A stretch of DNA of 59,775 nucleotides, taken from NCBI GenBank assembly GCA_009779265.1, contig WREP01000012.1, positions 1 through 59,775 of the forward strand, written 5' to 3'. The notes under the pieces are model-generated. The model was not told where the DNA came from, made no database searches, and saw only the letters and a program-made list of their open reading frames with translations. The DNA is from Betaproteobacteria bacterium (GTDB lineage: Bacteria; Pseudomonadota; Gammaproteobacteria; Burkholderiales; Rhodocyclaceae). A program made the translations under genes and the position numbers. Positions 54,838-59,775 of the stretch are shown here, piece after piece (within the stretch, counting starts at the first letter, position 1; each line of letters begins with the position of its first letter).

Positions 54838-55503
54838 ATGACCCCTATCGTACCCACCGCGCTTTACCAGGAAGTCGCCGAACGGCTGCGCCAGCGCATC
54901 TACGCCCACGAACTGACACCGGGCACCTGGATCGACGAGCAGAAACTGGCCGAGCAATACGGCATCTCCCGCACGCCGCTGCGCGAGGCGCTCAAGGTAC
55001 TGGCCGCGGAAGGGCTGGTCAAACTCAAGCCGCGGCGCGGCTGCTACGTCACCGAAATTTCCCGTCAGGATCTCGACGACATCTTCCCACTGATGGCCAT
55101 GCTCGAAGCCCGCAGCGCGCTGGAAGCGACGCGCTGCGCCAAAGCGGCCGATATCCACGACCTCGAAGACATCCACGAGCGCCTCGAAGCCGCCGCTCGC
55201 AATGGCCGCATCGACGCCTTCTTCGAGGCCAACCAGGAATTCCACCGCAAGATCCAGGAATTCTCCGGCAACCGCTGGCTGCTGTCGGTCATCCAGGATT
55301 TGCGCAAAGTGCTGAAAATGTCGCGCCTGCACTCCCTGTCGCTGGAAGGCCGCCTGCAACAGTCGCTGGACGAGCACCGGGCCATCATGGCGGCCTGCGC
55401 CGCCGGCCAGGCCGAAGAAACCGAGCGCCTGATGCACGACCATCTGCTCGCCAGCCACAATGCCCTGGCCCGCACCCCGGAAGTCGGCGGCAAGGCGGAG
55501 TGA
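54838..55503 (+). CDS. GntR-family regulator with FCD domain, probable propionate-operon regulator
   Basis: 221 residues. Winged HTH 'LYQEVAERLRQRIYAHELTPGTWIDEQKLAEQYGISRTPLREALKVLAAEGLV' then an all-helical FCD ligand domain with metal/ligand His positions 'EFHRKI' and 'LDEHRAIMAAC...HDHLLAS'. FadR/FCD regulators bind small organic acids or CoA-related ligands. Its divergence from the mutase operon (177-nt gap, containing the AT-rich sequence ATACGTTATACATAAT) suggests control of that operon by a propionate-derived ligand. Confidence 0.9.
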   Translation: MTPIVPTALYQEVAERLRQRIYAHELTPGTWIDEQKLAEQYGISRTPLREALKVLAAEGLVKLKPRRGCYVTEISRQDLDDIFPLMAMLEARSALEATRCAKAADIHDLEDIHERLEAAARNGRIDAFFEANQEFHRKIQEFSGNRWLLSVIQDLRKVLKMSRLHSLSLEGRLQQSLDEHRAIMAACAAGQAEETERLMHDHLLASHNALARTPEVGGKAE

Positions 55504-55552
55504 TCTGCCGGGGTGACGAGCAAAACCCCAGCGAATAGTGCGCAAATTTTAT

Positions 55553-56158
55553 TTACAACGCATCCAGTGGACTCAAAATTCCCCGCCCGCCCTTGTTGAG
55601 CACATGCGTGTAAATCATGGTCGTGCTCACATCCGCATGGCCCAGCAACTCCTGCACCGTCCGAATGTCATAACCTGCCTGTAGCAGATGCGTGGCGAAC
55701 GAATGACGCAACACATGCGGCGACACCGGTTTTTCAATGCGCGCCAGCCGCGCCGCCTCGCGCACCGCACGTTGTACCGATTCGGGATAGATGTGATGGC
55801 GCCGTTCCAGCAACTTACCCGTGCGCGCATCCGGACGCGGGTCAACGGCGCGCACTGCCGACGGAAACACCCACTGCCACGCCCAACTCCGATCCGCCGT
55901 GGGATACTTCACCGCCAGCGCATGTGGCAAATACACTTGGCCCAATCCGGCATTCAAATCCTTTTCGTGCAGCGCCCGCGCTTTTTCCAATTGCGCCTTC
56001 AGGGGCGCGATCAGGTTTTCAGGCAGCACCGTCACCCGATCCAAATACACTTGCTCGGTGCGAATGCTGTAATGCCGCGTGCGCAGATGGATACGCATGC
56101 GCTCCAGCAATCCTGGCTGGCGCGGAAGGTCGGCGGGAGCGTCTGAAGAAGAGATCAT
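55553..56158 (-). pseudogene. intI: Integron integrase IntI with internal deletion
   Basis: 201 residues in one open frame, against about 330-340 for the family. The N-terminus '[24 protein letters not shown]' runs straight into '[17 protein letters not shown]', which in intact IntI lies about 135 residues further on. The intI-specific patch ('[25 protein letters not shown]') and the catalytic H-x-x-R, H and Tyr ('[14 protein letters not shown]', '[18 protein letters not shown]') remain, but most of the core-binding domain and the first catalytic Arg (the 'GTGMR' segment) are gone. It can hardly be active. The start ATG 56158 gives the normal N-terminus. Confidence 0.9.
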
Positions 56159-56280
56159 CCGGGAAATTTTAGGCTTGCCCAAACAATGCCGGATGTATAT
56201 TGTAGCGAGGATTTTCTCATGATACATTGCTTTATGCGACGGATCATCACGAGATAGCCGTCGTCTAATTCTAGTTAGGT
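56159..56280 (+). other. attI region with core site
   Basis: The gap between intI and the first cassette ends in the core GTTAGGT (56274-56280), preceded by TCGTCTAATTCTA, as expected for attI. TTGCCC at 56175 and TATATT at 56196 (15-nt spacer) are a weak candidate for the cassette promoter Pc. Confidence 0.75.
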
Positions 56281-56333
56281 GGCGCATGCAATCAGCCACA
56301 GGTCACATCAACCACTTCAGGAGCTTAATTCAC

Positions 56334-56657
56334 ATGGTTAAAATCAGTGTTCTCTATTCAAATATAGTCGGCAGTCGCTTTGACTTTGACTATTACTTGT
56401 CAAAGCACATGCCGCGCGCTATAAAGCTTCTCAGCGCATATCCAGGCTTTCGCGGTGTTACGGTTGAGCGTGGCATTGGTGGCGCTGAACCCAATTCACC
56501 ACCGAAATATACTGCAGCGTGTTTTTTCACATTTGATACTGTCGACTCCTTTATTTCTGCCTTTATGCCACACGCCAATGAACTGCAAGGCGATATACAG
56601 AATTACACCGACATTCCAGCCGAAATTCAGTTCAGCGAAATACTCACCGAAAAATAG
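56334..56657 (+). CDS. Cassette 1: EthD-family ferredoxin-like dimer protein
   Basis: 107 residues from ATG 56334 with AGGAG about 11 nt upstream. The EthD pattern is plain: 'MVKISVLYSNIVGSRFDFDYYLSKHMPRAIKLL' followed by 'GVTVERGIGGAEPNSPPKYTAACFFTFDTVDSFISAF'. EthD proteins are small alpha/beta-barrel dimers of mostly unknown chemistry, some in ether or aromatic degradation. It is nearest to attI and so best placed for expression from Pc. Confidence 0.88.
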   Translation: MVKISVLYSNIVGSRFDFDYYLSKHMPRAIKLLSAYPGFRGVTVERGIGGAEPNSPPKYTAACFFTFDTVDSFISAFMPHANELQGDIQNYTDIPAEIQFSEILTEK

Positions 56658-56663
56658 GCAACG

Positions 56664-56724
56664 ACCTAACCCGGCAATCAACCCGGACACGGCTCCGCCG
56701 TGCCGGTTATCTTATCCGTTAGGC
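56664..56724 (+). other. attC1
   Basis: 61 bp: R'' ACCTAAC at the left, R' GTTAGGC at the right, with CAATCAACCCGGAC... and ...CCGGTTATCTTATCC between, forming the usual imperfect hairpin around GGCTCCGCC. Confidence 0.93.
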
Positions 56725-56730
56725 ACAAAA

Positions 56731-57204
56731 ATGACACCACTCGCGATCATCAAGTACATAGTCGAGCGTTTGCAGGGTACAACATACGAGCCGTGGGTAA
56801 ATGCGCTGCTTTTTATGCTTCTATTCGTGGCCATACTCGCTGCGATCATGTTTCTGCTTGGCAAAGGCGGTCGCAAACTTGTTTCAAACGCGGCGTCGGC
56901 GGTAACCGAGAAGCTCAAGAATCGTCGTGGCTTTGCTCCCGAGTGGGAGCAGTTCCGCCTGCGCGTTGAGCCGTACGTTGATCTGGGAAGTTCCATTTAC
57001 TTCGCGTTTGTAGGACTCTACTCAGCGTTGCTCGTTGGGATTGCTGCTGTCTTAGCAATGCACAAGGCTCCGGCTTGGGCACTGCTTGTTTGTATGGTGT
57101 GGGTATTGGCTAGCTTTTTTTATATGCGCATAAACTTGGAGGCAGCCTCATGGGCTTATCACAAAATAAAGTCTCGCAAGAAAATCGGGGTCAAACCCCG
57201 ATAA
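56731..57204 (+). CDS. Cassette 2: membrane protein of unknown function
   Basis: 157 residues starting 7 nt after attC1. Helices at about 26-46 ('ALLFMLLFVAILAAIMFLLG'), 88-110 and 115-133, with a basic stretch between ('KGGRKLVSNAASAVTEKLKNRRG') and a Lys/Arg-rich C-terminus. No family recognised. No clear ribosome site, which is common for cassettes and suggests reliance on the attC-adjacent leader. Confidence 0.8.
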   Translation: MTPLAIIKYIVERLQGTTYEPWVNALLFMLLFVAILAAIMFLLGKGGRKLVSNAASAVTEKLKNRRGFAPEWEQFRLRVEPYVDLGSSIYFAFVGLYSALLVGIAAVLAMHKAPAWALLVCMVWVLASFFYMRINLEAASWAYHKIKSRKKIGVKPR

Positions 57205-57245
57205 CGCATTTTTTAAGGCAGGCAAGGTCGTGGTTCTTGTCTAGC

Positions 57246-57306
57246 ACCTAACCCTGCAATCAACCCGGACGCAGCTACGCTGCGCCGGTTATCTTATCCG
57301 TTAGGA
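57246..57306 (+). other. attC2
   Basis: 61 bp: ACCTAAC ... GTTAGGA, otherwise nearly identical to attC4 (ACGCAGCTACGCTGCG centre). Confidence 0.93.
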
Positions 57307-57469
57307 AGCATTGAACCACCGCATTTCGTGCCCATGCCGTTTTCATTCTTTTGCGCTGCCTCCGCTCAATGTTCGGCATCGCGGCCACATCCCGCTCTGG
57401 CAGACGGAGGTGGTATTCTTTGCGGGTCGTGCGTTCGGTTGGGTTTGTGTCCGGCACTTCGCCCAAGCG
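57307..57469. other. Cassette 3: short cassette without a convincing gene
   Basis: 163 bp between attC2 and attC3. A plus-strand frame (57328-57528, 66 codons) ends by reading through attC3, and a minus-strand frame also stays open (57487-57275), but neither shows a ribosome site or a recognisable protein. It could be an ORF-less cassette, a promoter cassette or a small RNA or toxin carrier. Confidence 0.5.
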
Positions 57470-57530
57470 TCCTAACCCTACAATCAACCCGGACGCACGT
57501 ACCGTGCGCCGGTTATCTTGTCCGTTAGGC
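57470..57530 (+). other. attC3
   Basis: 61 bp: TCCTAAC ... GTTAGGC with ACGCACGTACCGTGCG centre, matching attC5. Confidence 0.93.
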
Positions 57531-57562
57531 TTTTCTCATTTACCTCGATTCAAGGAGTTTTC

Positions 57563-57961
57563 ATGTCATCCTTCACTGATCCAACCAAACAAGAAATTTG
57601 GGCTACTGTCCGTGCAATGAATGATGCGTGGACAAAGGGAAACCCCGATGATCTTTCCAAGTTCTTTCACCGAGACATGGTGGCAGTCACCCCCACAGAT
57701 CGCAATCGCTTAGATGGGGGTGCAGCCTGTATCGCCGGATGGAAAGGCTTTCGTAACGCAGCTCTTATTCATCGTTGGGAGGAAATAGAGCCTGTCATTC
57801 ATGTTTACGGTAATTCGGCTGTTGTCGCATACTCTTTTGACATGTCGTTTGACATGGCTGGTAACACGATAAACATGGGCGGGAGAGATCTGTTCTTCTT
57901 CATCAAAGAAGGCGAAAAATGGTGGGCAGTTGCAGATCAATTTTCTCCATATCCGGCCTAA
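57563..57961 (+). CDS. Cassette 4: SnoaL/NTF2-like protein
   Basis: 132 residues from ATG 57563 with AAGGAG 7 nt upstream. 'EIWATVRAMNDAWTKGNPDDLSKFFHRDMVAVTP' and 'VIHVYGNSAVVAYSFDMSFDM...GRDLFFFIKEGEKWWAVADQFSP' fit the cone-shaped NTF2/SnoaL fold (DUF4440-like). Members are enzymes or binding proteins for small hydrophobic ligands. The TAA stop lies within the R'' of attC4. Confidence 0.85.
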   Translation: MSSFTDPTKQEIWATVRAMNDAWTKGNPDDLSKFFHRDMVAVTPTDRNRLDGGAACIAGWKGFRNAALIHRWEEIEPVIHVYGNSAVVAYSFDMSFDMAGNTINMGGRDLFFFIKEGEKWWAVADQFSPYPA

Positions 57962-58016
57962 CCCTGCAATCAACCCGGACGCAGTTACGCTGCGCCGGTT
58001 ATCTTATTCGTTAGGC
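57956..58016 (+). other. attC4
   Basis: 61 bp: GCCTAAC ... GTTAGGC. The stop codon of the cassette gene is inside R''. Confidence 0.93.
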
Positions 58017-58018
58017 GA

Positions 58019-58579
58019 ATGAACTATCCAATCACAATTGCAGGAGCCATCGTTCTGTTCGCGTTCTTTGCGCATACAATTGTTGGCATCCGAGAGGCTC
58101 TGAGCACTCGCCTGCATAGAACCTCAGCCGAAGGCGACGTAGACATCGTGATAGTGGAACGGAACTGGGTTCAATCCCTTTGTGCCTTTCAGCTGGTCAC
58201 CGTTGACCTATTCGTTTTTTCGGTGCTGCTGTTGGTGCTGGGTACGACAGATCTATTGCCCGCCAGAGGAGAAATCGCTTTGGGTGCTGCCTGCTTCTTT
58301 ACGCTTTGGGGCATAGCATGGCTCGTCCAACTGCTCGTCTTGCGTCGTAGCTTGAAGGACTTAATGGGTCTTATGGTTCGTTTGTGTCGGCTTACTCTTG
58401 TGGGGTGCGCAATCGCTATGATCGTAGTCGCCAAACAAGTCGTTGCAGCAGACTGCTCACCCGCTACGCAGGCGCGCGAAGGTGTTATGCTTCACAGATC
58501 ACGCACTGAATGGGCGCTGTGCCTAACCTTACAATCAACCCGGACGCACGTACCGTGCGCCGGTTATCTTATCCGTTAG
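58019..58579 (+). CDS. Cassette 5: membrane protein reading through its attC
   Basis: 186 codons, starting 3 nt after attC4. Helices at about 7-25, 55-80, 88-108 and 122-145. No family recognised. There is no stop before attC5, so the frame crosses the whole attC and ends at the TAG inside GTTAGGC; the last 18 or so residues (...STRTHVPCAGYLIR) are attC-encoded. Either the tail is genuine or an upstream frameshift removed the original stop. Confidence 0.75.
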   Translation: MNYPITIAGAIVLFAFFAHTIVGIREALSTRLHRTSAEGDVDIVIVERNWVQSLCAFQLVTVDLFVFSVLLLVLGTTDLLPARGEIALGAACFFTLWGIAWLVQLLVLRRSLKDLMGLMVRLCRLTLVGCAIAMIVVAKQVVAADCSPATQAREGVMLHRSRTEWALCLTLQSTRTHVPCAGYLIR

Positions 58580-58581
58580 GC
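58521..58581 (+). other. attC5
   Basis: 61 bp: GCCTAAC ... GTTAGGC, centre as in attC3. Lies inside the cassette 5 reading frame. Confidence 0.93.
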
Positions 58582-58602
58582 ACCTTCATTTAGGCACTTT
58601 GC

Positions 58603-59043
58603 ATGATTCATACGAAAAGCCAGGCCGCGAAGTTTCAAGTGCAGGTCACAAATGGAACGCAGTTTTCCATGGCCGATACATCGCCCGATAAGGGCGGAGG
58701 CAATGCCGGTTTTCGTCCCCATGAACTGCTTGAAGCCGCTTTGGCCAGTTGTATGAATATGAGTTTGCGCATGTACGCCGAGAAGCATTCCTTCCCGCTT
58801 TCTGGCGTATCGGTCAGTGTTTCGCTCAACCGAGCCAATCCCGGCGTACCGTCTTTTGAATACAGCGCCGAGTTTGAGGGTCCGCTATCGGAAGCGCAAA
58901 GAAGTCAGTTGCTCACCGTCCTAGAAAACTGCCCCGTTCGCAGCACATTATCGAAGCCCTTGCAGTTCAAACTTCATGAACAATCGCTGCCCCTGGATGC
59001 TCAAGAGCCAAAGGTGATCCAAATTGTGCGGCATACCACCTAA
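58603..59043 (+). CDS. Cassette 6: OsmC/Ohr family protein
   Basis: 146 residues. The OsmC fold is shown by 'GFRPHELLEAALASCMNMSLRMYAEKHSFPLSGVSVSVSL' with the first redox Cys, and 'LLTVLENCPVRSTLSKPLQF' with the second. The two-Cys pair of this family reduces organic hydroperoxides. The length is normal. The stop is in R'' of attC6. A stress-resistance cassette is a reasonable reading. Confidence 0.93.
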   Translation: MIHTKSQAAKFQVQVTNGTQFSMADTSPDKGGGNAGFRPHELLEAALASCMNMSLRMYAEKHSFPLSGVSVSVSLNRANPGVPSFEYSAEFEGPLSEAQRSQLLTVLENCPVRSTLSKPLQFKLHEQSLPLDAQEPKVIQIVRHTT

Positions 59044-59098
59044 CCCTACAATCAACCCGGACGCACGTCCCGTGCACCGGTTATTTTGTCCGTTAGGT
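59038..59098 (+). other. attC6
   Basis: 61 bp: ACCTAAC ... GTTAGGT. Slightly diverged (CACGTCCCGTGCA centre, TTATTTTGTCC). Confidence 0.92.
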
Positions 59099-59116
59099 CC
59101 AAGCAATGAGCATGCT

Positions 59117-59581
59117 ATGATCATCCGTAAGGCTATAGTACAAGACGTGCCTCAAGTCGCTGAAATGGTAGGCGAGTTGCTTGCTGAAATCATGAACGCC
59201 ATCGGTGTTCAGGCATTCAATTTCGATCTTTCCAAGACAGTTAATCGCCTTATCGATTTCATCAATCAAGAGAAATATTTTGTTTTCGTGGCCTGTGATG
59301 GTGCCTCGCCTGTGGGTTTCATTGCTCTTTATGAAAGCTATGCACTCTATGCAGAAGGCTCCTTCGGCACCATTCCTGAACTTTACGTCCGCCCGATGTA
59401 TCGTTCAAAACAGGTAGGGTTCCAACTGCTCTCCCAGGCAAAATCATTCGGCCAGTCGCGCAACTGGACACGCTTGGAAGTGACTACACCGCCCCTTCCT
59501 CAGTTCGATAAAACACTGGCCTTTTATGAGCGCGAGGATTTTTCAATCAGTGGTGGCCGCAAACTCAAGGTGTCGCTGTGA
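59117..59581 (+). CDS. Cassette 7: GNAT-family N-acetyltransferase
   Basis: 154 residues from ATG 59117. GNAT layout: 'MIIRKAIVQDVPQVAEMVGELLAEI', 'VFVACDGASPVGFIALYES', 'GTIPELYVRPMYRSKQVGFQLLSQAKSFG' (acetyl-CoA loop, with the Q/RxxGxG-like 'RSKQVGFQL') and 'LEVTTPPLPQFDKTLAFYEREDF'. The substrate is unknown. GNAT genes are among the commonest integron cargo. Confidence 0.9.
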   Translation: MIIRKAIVQDVPQVAEMVGELLAEIMNAIGVQAFNFDLSKTVNRLIDFINQEKYFVFVACDGASPVGFIALYESYALYAEGSFGTIPELYVRPMYRSKQVGFQLLSQAKSFGQSRNWTRLEVTTPPLPQFDKTLAFYEREDFSISGGRKLKVSL

Positions 59582-59588
59582 CACTCGG

Positions 59589-59659
59589 GCCTAACAATCC
59601 GGTCCAGCGACAGCCGGCCAGCTACGCTGTCCGCCTGCCGCTGACCTTCGTCGTTAGGC
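59589..59659 (+). other. attC7, divergent type
   Basis: 71 bp: GCCTAAC ... GTTAGGC, with inner sequence CAATCCGGTCCAGCGACAG and CCGCTGACCTTCGTC unlike the 61-bp family. It points to a cassette from another integron lineage. Confidence 0.88.
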
Positions 59660-59698
59660 TTTCCATTAAATTTGTCATCAACTCAAAGAGCATTCGTA

Positions 59699-59775
59699 AT
59701 GACTACTGCACTTCTTCTGATCGACCTTCAGAATGACTATTTCCCCGGTGGAAGCATGGAATTAGTCGGCGCCGA
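59699..59775 (+). CDS. Cassette 8 (partial): isochorismatase/nicotinamidase-like hydrolase
   Basis: Only the first 25 codons are in the window. 'TTALLLIDLQNDYFPGGSMEL' is the typical start of cysteine hydrolases of the isochorismatase/nicotinamidase family, with the catalytic Asp in LIDLQNDYF. The catalytic Lys and Cys lie beyond the edge. Confidence 0.8.
   Translation, partial: MTTALLLIDLQNDYFPGGSMELVGA

Larger units (their letters stand above)
55553..59775. mobile_element. Chromosomal integron: degenerate integrase, attI region and at least eight gene cassettes
   Basis: An IntI-family gene on the minus strand, then an array on the plus strand in which each gene is followed by an attC site (six of 61 bp and one of 71 bp). 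The cassettes are visibly lower in GC than the flanking chromosome. The array runs off the right edge of the window. Confidence 0.93.

Noticed and set aside
55553-56299. Longer integrase start upstream at 56299
   Set aside because: The extra residues are attI DNA and unlike any IntI N-terminus; ATG 56158 gives the family start.

Overview
The window reads as a GC-rich (about 60-65%) betaproteobacterial chromosome, most like Rhodocyclales (Dechloromonas, Azonexus, Propionivibrio, Accumulibacter relatives). That placement is inference from gene content: aerobic ubiquinone synthesis, a full System I cytochrome c maturation operon followed by napF, a cytochrome c peroxidase behind an FNR-type box, the methylmalonyl-CoA propionate pathway, an acetate permease with its own two-component system, and NiFe-hydrogenase maturation genes. 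No rRNA, tRNA or CRISPR array was recognised.

Layout. 1-1.7 kb: AT-richer accessory DNA with an FGE/SUMF1-fold protein, an ORF6N protein and dispersed repeats. 1.8-13.5 kb: SWIM-SNF2 helicase and ubiB; acetate symporter pair (DUF485 + actP) divergent from a histidine kinase/LuxR-type regulator, then ubiA, a small membrane protein and ubiD. 13.6-18.8 kb: malic enzyme maeB and a three-gene envelope glycosylation operon (GT39-like, GtrA, GT2) with overlapping stops and starts. 19-31.9 kb: a nickel/hydrogenase block: TonB receptor, NiCoT permease behind a NikR-like operator, nikR, a small unknown gene, hypX, hypE, hypD, hypC, hypF, and a divergent BtuF-like binding protein. 32-36 kb: Sco-type protein, PilZ+STAS-like protein, chemoreceptor. 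36-44.5 kb: FNR-box cytochrome c peroxidase, ccmABCDEFGHI, napF. 44.5-47.8 kb: three genes without a firm function. 47.9-55.5 kb: pccA, pccB, meaB, methylmalonyl-CoA mutase, and a divergent GntR/FCD regulator. 55.5-59.8 kb: a chromosomal integron.

The most interesting part is the integron. A tyrosine integrase of the IntI family carries a clean in-frame internal deletion of about 135 residues that removes the first catalytic arginine. It is followed by at least eight cassettes separated by seven attC sites; six of these are near-identical 61-bp elements and the seventh is a different 71-bp type. A further attC of the same 61-bp family lies 30 kb away inside the hydrogenase-maturation operon. 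There it ends a 719-bp cassette carrying a gene for a possible PD-(D/E)XK nuclease, lodged exactly between hypD and hypE and flanked by 7-bp direct repeats. Removing it on paper restores an 8-nt hypD/hypE overlap. The integrase was therefore probably active in this lineage, placed a cassette outside the array, and was later inactivated.

How the genes work together: propionate enters as propionyl-CoA and is carboxylated (PccAB), rearranged (mutase with MeaB) and fed to the TCA cycle; acetate enters by ActP; MaeB links C4 acids to pyruvate. Nickel uptake (TonB receptor, NiCoT, NikR) supplies hydrogenase assembly (Hyp proteins, with HypX suggesting an oxygen-exposed enzyme). The ccm genes mature the c-type cytochromes, including the peroxidase. 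Hydrogenase structural genes, hypA and hypB are not in the window.
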